A stretch of DNA of 32,454 nt from Candidatus Melainabacteria bacterium GWF2_37_15 (GCA_001784565.1 MFRL01000024.1:1-32454), one strand, 5' to 3'. Positions 7,543-16,516 are shown, counted from the stretch's first letter. Made by a program: numbers and translations. Notes: generated by a model from the sequence alone, not told the origin.

Positions 7543-8628
7543 TTAATCCTGCAACCCTTTAAGCGCAAGACCGATAATTGTGGTTAGCGCTTGAACATTA
7601 AGCGGAATAGCCCTGTTTTCCTTTAATTCGCTTTGATAAGAAATATTTTTTAAAGCTTCACACACCACTGTATCTATTTTTAGTTTATTTGAAAGATACT
7701 TATCAATATTTCCAATACATATACCGCTTCCACCCAGAATAATTTTATCCGGCATTGCTGATTCGCCTTTCTGGGAAGTATAAAAATTTACAGTCTTTTG
7801 TATTTCAGAAGCAATATTAATGAAAATATTTTTTGCGGCATTGGAGGCTTTATATACATCTGAATCAGGGGAAAGGTCTGTTTCAGAAACGATAATATTA
7901 AGGTTTGGAAGCATTGTTTCTGCTTCTTCCCAGTAATTAAGATGCAATTCCCTCTTCAATGATTCCAGTATATTTCTTTTGCCTGTCTGTATATTGTGTG
8001 AATAAACGGGCATACCGTTATTTACAATATTTATATCTGTGTTTTCATATCCTACTAAAACTGAAACATAAGTTAAATTAGGGTTATTAATCATTTCTGC
8101 ATTCGCAAGAGTCCTGATCATTGCATAAGATCCAATATCAATAGCCTCAACATTTACGCCCGCAAGGCTGAAAGAATCTACAACGTTTTTTGCGATTTTT
8201 TTTGGAAGCGCACATATAATTACATCAACTTTATTGTCACTTCTTGTGTTTTCCAGTATCTCAAAGTCAAAATTCATTTCTTCAATCGGAAGTGGGAAAC
8301 TTCTGGCAGCTTCTTGCTGGGCTATTAATTTTAATTCTTCTCTAGGCAAATCAGGAAGAGTTATGATTTTAGAAAACGTTATATTGCTTGCAATGCCTAC
8401 ATTTACGGATTTTATGTCGAAATTGTTTTCATCAAGCGTTTTTTTCACTACATCAGCGAAAATTTCAGGTTTAATTATCATGCCGTCCATAAAGACATTT
8501 TGCTCAAAATAATTATATGCAAAATTTTCAAGGTTCAACTGGTCGCCTTCTTTAGAGACAGCTGCTATAGAAAATCCCCCCGACGAGATATCAATGCCTG
8601 TAGATATTTTTTTAGATTTTTTAAACAT
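7543..8628 (-). CDS. pilM: Type IV pilus assembly protein PilM
   Basis: This is an actin-like (FtsA/MreB fold) cytoplasmic ATPase of the type IV pilus inner-membrane platform, where it normally binds the N-terminal tail of PilN. The 361 residues match the usual length (about 350). The phosphate-1 loop GIDISSGGFSIAAV is at residues 11-24; the PilM signature ITLPDLPREELKLIAQQEAARSFPLP follows around 90-118, and the second phosphate loop IILGGSG sits near residue 300. The start is ATG 8628, 2 nt after the EF-hand gene's stop, suggesting translational coupling since no strong SD is seen. No pilN, pilO or pilQ follows, unlike the usual pilMNOPQ order, so the rest of the platform must be elsewhere. 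Confidence 0.9.
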   Translation of the reverse strand: MFKKSKKISTGIDISSGGFSIAAVSKEGDQLNLENFAYNYFEQNVFMDGMIIKPEIFADVVKKTLDENNFDIKSVNVGIASNITFSKIITLPDLPREELKLIAQQEAARSFPLPIEEMNFDFEILENTRSDNKVDVIICALPKKIAKNVVDSFSLAGVNVEAIDIGSYAMIRTLANAEMINNPNLTYVSVLVGYENTDINIVNNGMPVYSHNIQTGKRNILESLKRELHLNYWEEAETMLPNLNIIVSETDLSPDSDVYKASNAAKNIFINIASEIQKTVNFYTSQKGESAMPDKIILGGSGICIGNIDKYLSNKLKIDTVVCEALKNISYQSELKENRAIPLNVQALTTIIGLALKGLQD

Positions 8629-8630
8629 AA

Positions 8631-9152
8631 TTATATACTAGCATCATCTGTATTGGTTGAAGAATCATCATCAGCATAAAAAATTGAAATATTGCTGGTT
8701 TTGAATTCTTTATATTCCGCTACTTTTTCATCTATTTCTTCATTTAAATTATAAGCATCTATTTCTTTTGTGGTTATTTTTCCATCATTGTTGATATCAA
8801 TCTCTTTAAAATGTTCTATAAGTTTTGCCAGAGCAGAATTTGCTTCAGCTAAACCATTTTCCTGCAAAGCAAGCAGCTGGTTATAAGTTAATCCCTCACT
8901 ATCGATTGCAGAAAGCTCCTTTTGCATCTCAGCATGTGAAATAATACCATCAGAATCTGAATCAAACTGGTTTAGGTTCTGATAAAGATATTGAGCAAAA
9001 GGGATGTCACTGGTTGCCAGGTTGCTGTATGCGCCCTCAATGTCTGATAAGGAAACGCCATCAAGGTCTGTTTTATTTAAAACCGAATAAACTCTTTGAA
9101 GCCCGAATTGAGTGTTTGTAAATAAATGTTCAGCTGATATTTTCTCTGCCAT
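8631..9152 (-). CDS. EF-hand calcium-binding protein
   Basis: This 173-residue protein contains two canonical EF-hand loops: DSDSDGIISHAE (residues 64-75) and DINNDGKITTKE (119-130), each with Asp/Asn at positions 1, 3, 5 and Glu at 12. A helix-rich linker joins them, and an earlier stretch around residues 29-40 (D-L-D-G-V-S-L-S-D-I) looks like a degenerate third loop. It has no signal peptide or membrane segment, so it should be cytoplasmic. Start ATG 9152 follows an AAGGGAA SD at good spacing. It is the first gene of a two-gene unit with pilM (2-nt gap). That pairing suggests calcium control of pilus function, but this is inference from neighbourhood only. Confidence 0.85.
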   Translation of the reverse strand: MAEKISAEHLFTNTQFGLQRVYSVLNKTDLDGVSLSDIEGAYSNLATSDIPFAQYLYQNLNQFDSDSDGIISHAEMQKELSAIDSEGLTYNQLLALQENGLAEANSALAKLIEHFKEIDINNDGKITTKEIDAYNLNEEIDEKVAEYKEFKTSNISIFYADDDSSTNTDDASI

Positions 9153-9237
9153 TAGAAATTCCCTTTTATTCCATTACCTGAAATAAAGTATAATGGTGTT
9201 TCAATAAAAGGAAAAACTATTTTTAGAGGATTTAACT

Positions 9238-9621
9238 TTAAACTTTTTCGTAAACTTCGTGCAGAACGTGTTCTATCTCGGTTGTCCTGTTATATGTCTG
9301 CTCAGGGATACTTTGCAGTAAATCACCCAGCTTTTCTTTCTTGCCTAGATGGTATTCTATCTCTTTATTGCCGTATTTTGATAAAATATCATGCTTTGAC
9401 ATCGGAAAATCAGCGCCTTTAAAAGCTTTTGCAACAGCAACTGCTCCATATACTCCACTAGTTCCTAGGTTCTTCCTGTTTTTTCTTAATATTGAAACAG
9501 CCAGCGCTGCGATACCTGTAAATGCGCTTATAAATATAGGTATTCCAACAGTCATTGTTGTTCTATTGAGCAAAAAATTCCTTAATAATTCCACATTGGA
9601 CTTTTTATGTTTCCAAAACAT
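9238..9621 (-). CDS. Membrane protein with DUF2795-like C-terminal domain
   Basis: This 127-residue protein has one clear hydrophobic segment at residues 22-45 (TMTVGIPIFISAFTGIAALA...). It is followed by a soluble tail: F-P-M-S-K-H-D-I-L-S-K-Y-G-N-K-E-I-E-Y-H-L ... LLQSIPEQTYNRTTEIEHVL. This pattern (fP-x-s-K-x-d-i ... lp-e-x-Y-x-s-x-x-d/e-v) resembles DUF2795, a small domain of unknown function. Start ATG 9621 follows GAGGGAG at 6-nt spacing. It lies 85 bp upstream of the EF-hand gene on the same strand and may be cotranscribed. Function unknown. Confidence 0.65.
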   Translation of the reverse strand: MFWKHKKSNVELLRNFLLNRTTMTVGIPIFISAFTGIAALAVSILRKNRKNLGTSGVYGAVAVAKAFKGADFPMSKHDILSKYGNKEIEYHLGKKEKLGDLLQSIPEQTYNRTTEIEHVLHEVYEKV

Positions 9622-9720
9622 AACCTTCTCCCTCTCATTAACTGAATCATAAAATTTTATTATTAAACTATTTTTTATTCATTACCCAAATTCACAGGTT
9701 TTATTTGTAATATGACTGAC

Positions 9721-9750
9721 TATTTGTTAGATTTAATTTACAATTATAAT
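9721..9750 (+). promoter_or_regulatory. Putative promoter of typA
   Basis: A perfect -10 TATAAT lies at 9745-9750. Upstream, TATTTG (9721-9726, 18-bp spacer) is a weak -35. The predicted start near 9757 leaves a short leader of about 17 nt before ATG 9774. Confidence 0.45.
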
Positions 9751-9773
9751 GTTAAGAGAGAAAAAAACAGATC

Positions 9774-11573
9774 ATGAGTGAAGTAGAGCAGATTTCAAAT
9801 GTAAGAAACATAGCTATAATAGCGCACGTTGACCATGGAAAAACCACGCTGGTTGATTGTATGCTTAAGCAAAGCGGTATTTTCAGAGATAATGAGGTAG
9901 TGCAGGAAAGAGTACTGGATTCTAATGACCTGGAACGGGAAAGAGGAATTACCATACTTGCAAAGAACATTTCCATTTGCTACGGAGACTACCGCATCAA
10001 CGTTGTAGACACACCCGGCCACTCGGACTTTGGCGGGGAAGTTGAACGTGTACTTGGGATGGTTGATGGAGCGTTGCTTATAGTTGACGCAGCAGAAGGC
10101 CCAATGCCCCAGACAAGGTTTGTTTTGTCAAAAGCCCTGGAACTTGGCATAAAAATCATAGTTGTAATTAACAAAATCGACCGCAACGGTGCAGAACCTC
10201 ACGCTGCTCTGGATAAAGTATTTGAACTATTCGTGGAATTAACTGACAACGAGGAACTACTGGACTTCCCGGTTGTGTATGCAAGCGCAGTTGCCGGAAT
10301 TGCCAAAAATGAGCTGGAACACGAAGATATAGACATTAAACCCTTATTTGATTCAATAATTGAACATATCCCGCCACCAAAAGGCAATATGGACATGAAT
10401 TTACAGTTCCATGTAACTACACTTGACTACAGTAATTACCTTGGAAGAATCGCCATTGGCAGGATTGTAAACGGTAAAATCCAGAATAACCAGCAGGTAA
10501 GCCTGATAAACAGAAACGGTGATGTACTAAAAGGCAAAGTCACAAAGCTTCTAGGTTTTAGCGGACTGGGAAGAATTGAGTTAAATGAGGCATACGCAGG
10601 TGATATAGTCGGAATTGCCGGCTTTCCTGAAATACAGATAGGTGAAACCATCTCATCCGTAGAAAACCCGGATGCATTGCCATTGATTACAATAGATGAA
10701 CCCACACTGCAAATGAATTTTTCGGTCAATGATTCACCTTTTGCCGGACAGGAAGGTAAATTTGTTACTTCCAGGCAGTTAAGAAAACGGCTGTATCTTG
10801 AACTCGAAAAAAATGTCAGCCTCAAAGTAGAAGACACAGAAAGCACAGATGTTTTCAAAGTAAGCGGCAGGGGAGAACTGCACCTCGGGATACTGATTGA
10901 GACTATGAGGCGTGAAGGGTATGAGTTCCAGGTAAGCAAACCGGAAGTTATCTTTAAAACTATTAATGGAACCCAGCATGAACCGTTTGAGAACCTGATA
11001 GTTGATGTGCCAAATGAATATGCAGGCTCAAGTATTGAACGCTTATCCTCAAGAAGGGCTGAAATGCTTGATATGAGCTCTACTGATTTACGTACGATTA
11101 TACGTTTTTCCATACCTGCCAGGGGATTAATCGGCTTTAGGAGCGAATTTATCAGAATGACTAAAGGCGAAGGTATTATGTACCATACCTTTGAAGCTTA
11201 TAAACCTTTAATTGGAGATATCCCACGCCAGCGCAGCGGATCATTGATTTCCTTTGAAGACGGCGAGGCTGTGCCTTATGCACTTCAACAATTTGAAGAC
11301 CGCGGCGTATTCTTTATTAAACCTAGGACAAGGGTTTATCGAGGAATGATAGTCGGCGAGTGCAACAAGTTGCAGGACATTGTTGTTAATGTTTGTAAGA
11401 CAAAAAGGCTGACTAACATGCGTAGTGCCGGGGCTGACATAATGGTGACGCTAGCTGCTTCAAGACAGTTATCGCTTGAGGACTGCCTGGAATACATTGG
11501 GGATGATGAGCTTGTAGAAGTAACGCCTCAAAGCATACGCATCCGCAAGGCCCCCTGGGTAAAACTGCGTTAA
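9774..11573 (+). CDS. typA: Ribosome-associated GTPase TypA/BipA
   Basis: This translational GTPase of the EF-G family binds the ribosome and helps assembly and stress adaptation. The 599 residues match the family length (about 600-610). G-domain motifs are G1 AHVDHGKT (17-24), G2 RERGIT (55-60), G3 DTPGH (79-83), G4 NKID (133-136) and G5 near YASA. EF-G-like domains II, III and V follow. The C-terminal TypA-specific region is present ([18 protein letters not shown], then the [21 protein letters not shown] and [19 protein letters not shown] stretches). Codon use is slightly more GC-rich than the flanking small genes. Its TAA stop shares a TTAA with the stop of the convergent gene. Confidence 0.97.
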   Translation: MSEVEQISNVRNIAIIAHVDHGKTTLVDCMLKQSGIFRDNEVVQERVLDSNDLERERGITILAKNISICYGDYRINVVDTPGHSDFGGEVERVLGMVDGALLIVDAAEGPMPQTRFVLSKALELGIKIIVVINKIDRNGAEPHAALDKVFELFVELTDNEELLDFPVVYASAVAGIAKNELEHEDIDIKPLFDSIIEHIPPPKGNMDMNLQFHVTTLDYSNYLGRIAIGRIVNGKIQNNQQVSLINRNGDVLKGKVTKLLGFSGLGRIELNEAYAGDIVGIAGFPEIQIGETISSVENPDALPLITIDEPTLQMNFSVNDSPFAGQEGKFVTSRQLRKRLYLELEKNVSLKVEDTESTDVFKVSGRGELHLGILIETMRREGYEFQVSKPEVIFKTINGTQHEPFENLIVDVPNEYAGSSIERLSSRRAEMLDMSSTDLRTIIRFSIPARGLIGFRSEFIRMTKGEGIMYHTFEAYKPLIGDIPRQRSGSLISFEDGEAVPYALQQFEDRGVFFIKPRTRVYRGMIVGECNKLQDIVVNVCKTKRLTNMRSAGADIMVTLAASRQLSLEDCLEYIGDDELVEVTPQSIRIRKAPWVKLR

Positions 11574-11827
11574 GCTTCAGCTTTATTTCTAAAACGCGGA
11601 AAATAATATTCCCACTGCCTGATTTCCCCGCAATATTTACATACAGCATGCCCGTTCATAAACCCCAGATCAGGTATGAATTCATATCCATCAATATTAA
11701 ACACAATTTCTTCATGCTGGTTTACGGTTTGTGTAAATTCCCCTTTTCCTTTGTAGTTGGGGTTAAACACAAGCCCAAAACTGTCAATTGATCCGCAATT
11801 CTTACATCTAAACATTTTGCCTGACAT
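11570..11827 (-). CDS. Small zinc-ribbon protein, unknown function
   Basis: The 85-residue protein has two CxxC knuckles, CKNC (residues 8-11) and CKYC near residue 64, spaced as in a rubredoxin-like zinc ribbon. A beta-rich middle (EEIVFNIDGYEFIPDLG) lies between them. The start could be ATG 11827 (used) or ATG 11815. The gene begins inside the last 20 nt of glf in another frame, which suggests translational coupling. It ends overlapping the typA stop. Many such ribbons bind nucleic acid or chaperone partners, but no specific role is visible. Confidence 0.7.
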   Translation of the reverse strand: MSGKMFRCKNCGSIDSFGLVFNPNYKGKGEFTQTVNQHEEIVFNIDGYEFIPDLGFMNGHAVCKYCGEIRQWEYYFPRFRNKAEA

Positions 11828-12920
11828 TTTTAACTTTTATTATAACGCTTTCCACTACCTGATCTATATTGTAATACTTATACTCAGCTAATCTGCCGAT
11901 GAACAGTACACTTCCATCCGCTTCCAGTTTTTGTGCCTCCTGCATGTACAGTTCTCTTTTTTTCAGGTTTTCATCATTAATTATGACATAATATGGCTCG
12001 CCTTTGCTTGCTGGGTATTCATAGCAAAGGGTTGTCCAGTCCACATTTTCCCGCAAAAACTGCTTGTATTCGGTTATTCTTGTCCATGGTTCATCTCCCG
12101 GGTAATTCACAACAGCAACCGGCTGGAACTGTTTCTGCTCAAGATTTTCATACTTAAACTCAAGCGACCTGTACTCTAAGTGACCGTATTTATAATCAAA
12201 AAACCTGTCCAGTTCTCCTGTATATACCGTTAATTCCGACTTATAACGCGACCTAACCTCGAAATAATCCGTATTTAAAAGCACTGTGATGTTCGGATGG
12301 TCTAACATTTTTTCAAACAGCAGAGTGAAGCCATTAGTGGGAATGCCCTGGTATTTATCGCTAAAATAATAGTCATCAAGATTATCCCGGACAGGAACAC
12401 GTTTTGCGATATCAGCAGCAAGATTTTCAGGCTCTTTTCCCCACTGTTTCATAGTATAACCTTTGAAAAAGGCTTCATAAAGTCTTTCACCTACTTGGGA
12501 AATCACTTGATCCTGAAAATTCCGAGGCGGCATGCTAAATGTAGATTTCTCGACTTCTTGTTTTAATATTTCTGCAATGTTTACAGTGTTTATGTCGAGG
12601 TTTAAAAAATCACATACAGTGGTTTTATTAATGGGTATGGGGTAAAATTTTTCGCCAACCTTGCTTAAAACCTTGTGTTTATAGTCATTAAAATCGCTGA
12701 ACCTGTTTAAAAATTCCCACACCGCCTCACTTTGAGTGTGAAAAATATGCGGGCCATATTTTTGTATTGTTATACCAAAGGCGTTTTTTAAATCGTAGCA
12801 ATTTCCGCCCACATGGTCACGTTTTTCAATTAAAAGTACTTTTTTGCCCCTTTCGGCTAAAATTCTTGCTGCTGATGAGCCTGAAAACCCTGCACCAGCT
12901 ATTATTACATCATAAGACAT
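11808..12920 (-). CDS. glf: UDP-galactopyranose mutase
   Basis: This flavoenzyme interconverts UDP-galactopyranose and UDP-galactofuranose, the precursor of galactofuranose in surface polysaccharide. The 370-residue protein shows the Rossmann FAD loop IIAGAGFSGSSAA near the N-terminus, the E-K-R-D-H-V-G-G-N-C-Y-D segment, the YGPHIFHT motif, the F-F-K-G-Y-T-x-K-Q-W core, and a C-terminal FIGRLAEYKYYNIDQV with the conserved Arg/Tyr near the flavin. Length is normal. Start ATG 12920 has TAGGA about 10 nt upstream. The next minus-strand gene overlaps its 3' end. It implies galactofuranose-containing glycans; the GT4 enzyme and hydrolase further on may act on the same envelope. Confidence 0.95.
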   Translation of the reverse strand: MSYDVIIAGAGFSGSSAARILAERGKKVLLIEKRDHVGGNCYDLKNAFGITIQKYGPHIFHTQSEAVWEFLNRFSDFNDYKHKVLSKVGEKFYPIPINKTTVCDFLNLDINTVNIAEILKQEVEKSTFSMPPRNFQDQVISQVGERLYEAFFKGYTMKQWGKEPENLAADIAKRVPVRDNLDDYYFSDKYQGIPTNGFTLLFEKMLDHPNITVLLNTDYFEVRSRYKSELTVYTGELDRFFDYKYGHLEYRSLEFKYENLEQKQFQPVAVVNYPGDEPWTRITEYKQFLRENVDWTTLCYEYPASKGEPYYVIINDENLKKRELYMQEAQKLEADGSVLFIGRLAEYKYYNIDQVVESVIIKVKNVRQNV

Positions 12921-12997
12921 TATAATTTTCCTATAGAATCTACTTATATTATAATTGATCGGAGTTTTAATTTTTTTATTTAAATTATTTGTAACAA

Positions 12998-13027
12998 TTT
13001 ACTTAATAAAAGGAAATTTTATATAAT
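12998..13027 (+). promoter_or_regulatory. Putative promoter of GGDEF gene
   Basis: -10 TATAAT at 13022-13027, with TTACTT about 17 bp upstream as a weak -35. The leader is about 45 nt and carries an AGGAAG some 11 nt before ATG 13079. Confidence 0.4.
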
Positions 13028-13078
13028 CAGGGTTTTTGTATTGAATGAAAAATACATTTATAGGAAGTAAAAATCTTT

Positions 13079-13963
13079 ATGATAAATAATATAGCAATAT
13101 CTAGGTCAAATCCGTATCAACCAAGGCCAAATAATAAGATTCTATACTTTGGATTTAGTAATCAAAATTACACGGACTCAGGAAAAATAATCGATACCTT
13201 TAATGGACTAATGGATAATGCTTATGCAAATTTTAATCTTGAAAGATCAAAAAGAGAAACAGCAACAAAAAAAAATATAGATTTACAAAGTTTAACCCCT
13301 GAACAAGCAATAAAGTATTTAACCTTCCAGTTAAACATATTTACCCAAAAGGCCCACAATTTGGCTTTTAAAGATGCTCTGACGGGTTTAAATAACAGGC
13401 GATCATACGATATAGACAGAAAAAAAGAATTTATCAACGCATGCAAGGAACAGACCCCGCTTTCATTTATCTTTCTTGATCTGGATAATTTTGGGGCTTA
13501 TAACAAAGCATATGGACATGATCAGGGTGATGAGGCCTTGAAGATATACGCAAACATTGTCAAAAATACAATAAATACTGCCGGAAAAGGTGAAAACAGG
13601 GAGAAAGTATACAGGTTCGGGGGAGAAGAAATAATGATATTGTTGCCTGATACGAATTACAGCACAGCAGGCAATGTAGCAAGACAACTAAGGAAAAACC
13701 TGGAAAAAGATACACAAGTACTTATTCAAAATAAAAAAATAAAAAACTGTTTAACCGCAAGCATTGGGTTTTCAACCTTTAAACCCGATATAGAAATGAA
13801 AAATATTGAAGAATCAATCAAAAAATCCAAAGGAAATAAGCTATGCTGCAGGGAATTGTTTAAACCTCTTGAAGATGCTCAAAATAACGCTGATAAAGCT
13901 TCACGTAAGGCTAAAAAACTTGGTAAAAATATTGCCTGCGGAGAAAAAACTTTCGTATATTAA
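13079..13963 (+). CDS. Diguanylate cyclase (GGDEF domain)
   Basis: The protein probably makes cyclic di-GMP from GTP. The GGDEF domain spans about residues 95-250: DALTGLNNRRSYD (99-111), DLDNFGAYNKAYGHDQGD (134-151) with the metal and nucleotide ligands, and the active-site loop as GGEEI (181-185), a variant of GGEEF. The usual inhibitory RxxD site five residues before the loop is not present (R-E-K-V instead), so product inhibition may be lost. There is no transmembrane or PAS sensor; the first 90 residues are a lineage-type N-terminus with an ILYFGFSNQN tag followed by a helix. A basic helical tail with several Lys follows the domain. The stop abuts the convergent SEC-C gene stop. Confidence 0.88.
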   Translation: MINNIAISRSNPYQPRPNNKILYFGFSNQNYTDSGKIIDTFNGLMDNAYANFNLERSKRETATKKNIDLQSLTPEQAIKYLTFQLNIFTQKAHNLAFKDALTGLNNRRSYDIDRKKEFINACKEQTPLSFIFLDLDNFGAYNKAYGHDQGDEALKIYANIVKNTINTAGKGENREKVYRFGGEEIMILLPDTNYSTAGNVARQLRKNLEKDTQVLIQNKKIKNCLTASIGFSTFKPDIEMKNIEESIKKSKGNKLCCRELFKPLEDAQNNADKASRKAKKLGKNIACGEKTFVY

Positions 13964-14683
13964 TTATAAACAGCATTTCTTATACTTTTTCCCACTTCCG
14001 CAAACGCACGGCTCATTCCTTCCAATTTTACATTCCGTATTTTGCTTTGCTGGTTTTGGATTCCCGGACAATTCCATCAATTTCTCAAAAGCTTTTGATG
14101 AATAAAGCACTGTTGGCACGGAAAAAGCTTCTTTATTGAAAGAATCCCGTTTATCCTTCGGCATAGTCTGGAGGCCGGTTTTTGAGTCAAAAAATACTAT
14201 TATGTCAGCATTTTCAGGAGTTTCAGTATATTCTTCATAATCCATCTTTTCTCCGCCTTCAACATACTCATTGAATAAGTCCAACAGTGCGTTAAGTTTG
14301 GAACTTGATGTAAAAATTTCCTCGGTTTTGAAGAAGTCTTTGTACTTTTGACTTAAAAATGCAACATTTTCTTCAATTTCTTTTATCTTTTCTTCATTCT
14401 TAGCATACAACAGTGCCGGGTCTTTTACCTGCATTGAAACTGCGGCTTTGTAAGCAACTAAACCCTCAGATGGCTTAATAATACTTTGAATATTACAAAG
14501 GTAATACTCACCTTCTTTAAGCATAATTTTGCATACAAGGTAGTTCCCTCGACATAACCGTCTGTAATTAACCATTTTTATCTGGCTTTTAACACTGTAA
14601 ATCTTTTCATTTACCAGGTTATAAAGCTCAAATCCCTCTTTATTAATACTTTTGACTTCAAATACAGAATCCATTGAATCCAT
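13964..14683 (-). CDS. SEC-C motif protein, unknown function
   Basis: The last 21 residues form a SEC-C zinc motif ([20 protein letters not shown]) nearly the same as in the fusion protein at 1114-2673. The rest is a novel globular region: a beta-rich N-terminus, then a charged helix ([21 protein letters not shown]). A perfect AGGAGG lies at 14690-14695. Two ATGs follow in tandem; the second (14683) has the better 5-nt spacing, so I start there. SEC-C motifs bind zinc and often a protein partner (SecB in SecA), but no specific partner is indicated. mutL lies upstream, ending 18 nt before this gene's first ATG, so they form an operon in which this is the second gene. Confidence 0.75.
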   Translation of the reverse strand: MDSMDSVFEVKSINKEGFELYNLVNEKIYSVKSQIKMVNYRRLCRGNYLVCKIMLKEGEYYLCNIQSIIKPSEGLVAYKAAVSMQVKDPALLYAKNEEKIKEIEENVAFLSQKYKDFFKTEEIFTSSSKLNALLDLFNEYVEGGEKMDYEEYTETPENADIIVFFDSKTGLQTMPKDKRDSFNKEAFSVPTVLYSSKAFEKLMELSGNPKPAKQNTECKIGRNEPCVCGSGKKYKKCCL

Positions 14684-14704
14684 CATTTCCTCCTAATGAG
14701 TATA

Positions 14705-16462
14705 TTATAACTGACGTCCAAAAAATCCCGCTATTTCCTGCCTGGAAATCACATGGGCTATTTTTCTTCCATGTGGGCAGGTTTTTGGGTAAGATGTATT
14801 CTGCCAGTTGATTATAAGTTCTTCCATTTGCCCAATAGATAATCTTTCTCCTGCTTTAACAGATGAAAGGCACGCTGTCCTCATTAATAGTTCATTTTCT
14901 ATTATTTCTGGAGATGATTCTAGCGCCTCTATTAGGTCATTTACTATTTTTTTAGGGTCTTTTTCAGCAATTGTCTGTGGTATCCGCTTTAATTTTATAC
15001 CAAAATCAATAATTTCAACCTCATAGCCATATTTATTAAGCAAATCAGCATTTTCCCTGAACAGATTGTATTGTTCAGGAGTAAGTTCTATCACCTCAGA
15101 TGCCAGCAATAACTGCGATGCATAATTTTTTTCCCTTTTCAGCTTTTCATAAAGCGCTCTTTCATGCGCTATGTGCTGGTCAATGATTTGCAGTCCGTCT
15201 TTTGCCTGGATAAGAATGTATGTATTTTCAAGCTGACCAATGATTCTAGGTTTTTCCACAAACAGATCATAGCCATCCGACTCAACTTCAAAGCGTTTTT
15301 GTACAGAGGCAGGAGCAAAACTTACTTCCTGAATATCGTCATCTTCGATTTCCTGCGTTATTGCCTTTGGGAAATTGATTACTTTTGGAATTTCGTAGGG
15401 TGCATTTATGCACCCTTGTTGTTCTGGTGCATAAATGCACCCTACATCTTGAGAATGACGTTGAGGCGCAACCCCCAGTGCCCCTTTAATAGCAGAGTAC
15501 ACAAAATTAAATATTAGGTTTGGTTTTGAGTATTTTACTTCCTTCTTTGTTGGGTGAACGTTTACATCTATCTCTTTTGGCGACATTAAAATGTTCAAAA
15601 CCACATATGGATACCTGCCAGACGGAATCATATCACTGTATGCCGTATCAATTGCCTTGGAAATGATCGGACATTTTACGGTTCTACCGTTAATAAAGGT
15701 ATAAATGGCTTTTTTATTTGACCGGGTAAAGTCCGGGTTGCTCGCAAATCCGTGTATCTTGAGGTTAAACTGCTCATCTTCCTTATTAATTTCAACCAGC
15801 TCGCTGATTATTTCACTTGAATAAACCTCACCGATAGTAGCAGCCAGATCATTACTCCCTATTGTCTTAAATATAGTATTTTTGTTATGTATAAGTGTAA
15901 AAGCAATGCCCGGGTTTGAAATAGCCAGGCTTTGCACAATCTCTGATATAGCAGCCATTTCAGTTTGTGTCTTTTTCAGGAACTTTAACCTTGCTGGCAC
16001 GTTATAAAACAGGTCATTTATTTCCATTGTAGTACCGATTGCGCACCCTGCGTCAGAAAAACTAACCTGTGAATTTTCACATTTAACCTTCAAACCGGTT
16101 TCAGAATCTTTAGTTCTTGTGGTACAGATAACTTTAGCAATAGAAATCATGCTGGAAAGAGCTTCTCCACGAAAACCCAGCGTAGAAATAGACCATAAAT
16201 CGTTTATTTTCTCAATTTTACTTGTAGCATGGCGTGAAAAAGCAAGTAATATGTCATCTTTATGTATGCCGCCACCATTATCTGCTACCCGTATATCACG
16301 TGTAGCGTTAGATATTTCAACCTCTATTCTTGTAGAGCCAGCATCAATAGAATTTTCTACCAATTCCTTAACTACAGACGCAGGCCGTTCAATCGCTTCG
16401 CCGGCTGCTATCTGGTTAATAAGGTTATCAGGCAGTTGTTTTATACGTTTCGTAGTTATCAT
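14705..16462 (-). CDS. mutL: DNA mismatch repair protein MutL (endonuclease type)
   Basis: The N-terminal GHKL ATPase has motif I KELVENSIDAG (32-42), motif II DNGGGI (61-66) and motif III TLGFRGEAL. The C-terminal dimerisation domain has DQHIAHERALYE (the DQHA-x2-E-x4-E nicking motif with Ile for Ala), an ACLSSVKAGE motif and CPHGRK, ending FGRQL. These mark the nicking form used where MutH is absent. The length of 585 is slightly short. The start is ATG 16462; there is no SD, but an extended -10 ends 7 nt upstream. The interdomain linker contains a perfect palindromic repeat (15395-15445) read in frame, encoding the region VGCIYAP...GCINAPY. It leads a two-gene unit with the SEC-C gene. Confidence 0.97.
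   Translation of the reverse strand: MITTKRIKQLPDNLINQIAAGEAIERPASVVKELVENSIDAGSTRIEVEISNATRDIRVADNGGGIHKDDILLAFSRHATSKIEKINDLWSISTLGFRGEALSSMISIAKVICTTRTKDSETGLKVKCENSQVSFSDAGCAIGTTMEINDLFYNVPARLKFLKKTQTEMAAISEIVQSLAISNPGIAFTLIHNKNTIFKTIGSNDLAATIGEVYSSEIISELVEINKEDEQFNLKIHGFASNPDFTRSNKKAIYTFINGRTVKCPIISKAIDTAYSDMIPSGRYPYVVLNILMSPKEIDVNVHPTKKEVKYSKPNLIFNFVYSAIKGALGVAPQRHSQDVGCIYAPEQQGCINAPYEIPKVINFPKAITQEIEDDDIQEVSFAPASVQKRFEVESDGYDLFVEKPRIIGQLENTYILIQAKDGLQIIDQHIAHERALYEKLKREKNYASQLLLASEVIELTPEQYNLFRENADLLNKYGYEVEIIDFGIKLKRIPQTIAEKDPKKIVNDLIEALESSPEIIENELLMRTACLSSVKAGERLSIGQMEELIINWQNTSYPKTCPHGRKIAHVISRQEIAGFFGRQL
15395..15445. repeat. Palindromic element inside mutL
   Basis: A perfect 20-bp inverted repeat: GTAGGGTGCATTTATGCACC (15395-15414) against its exact complement (15426-15445), with an 11-nt loop. 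Each arm is itself nearly palindromic (GGTGCAT/ATGCACC). The element keeps the mutL frame and falls in the disordered linker. Its ends resemble the intergenic palindrome at 27254-27280 (GTAGGGGCGCACATA...). Confidence 0.85.
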
Positions 16463-16469
16463 ACATAAA

Positions 16470-16478
16470 ATTATAGCA
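16470..16478 (-). promoter_or_regulatory. Extended -10 of mutL, leaderless geometry
   Basis: On the minus strand TGC-TATAAT ends 7 nt before ATG 16462. Transcription would begin at or next to the start codon. Confidence 0.5.
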
Positions 16479-16503
16479 CTTACATGAAACCCAAAATTTA
16501 AAT

Positions 16504-16509
16504 TATAAT
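16504..16509 (+). promoter_or_regulatory. -10 box of the phosphodiester glycosidase gene, leaderless geometry
   Basis: TATAAT lies exactly 7 nt before ATG 16517 with no SD between. No convincing -35 is seen. Confidence 0.45.
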
Positions 16510-16516
16510 TAATGTT

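Noticed and set aside
10436-11113. Long minus-strand frame (225 codons) inside typA
   Set aside because: It is the antisense shadow of a fully conserved typA; Ser/Ile-rich composition typical of shadow frames.
15164-15517. 117-residue plus-strand frame across the palindrome in mutL
   Set aside because: It exists because the palindrome reads open on both strands; no SD and no known domain.
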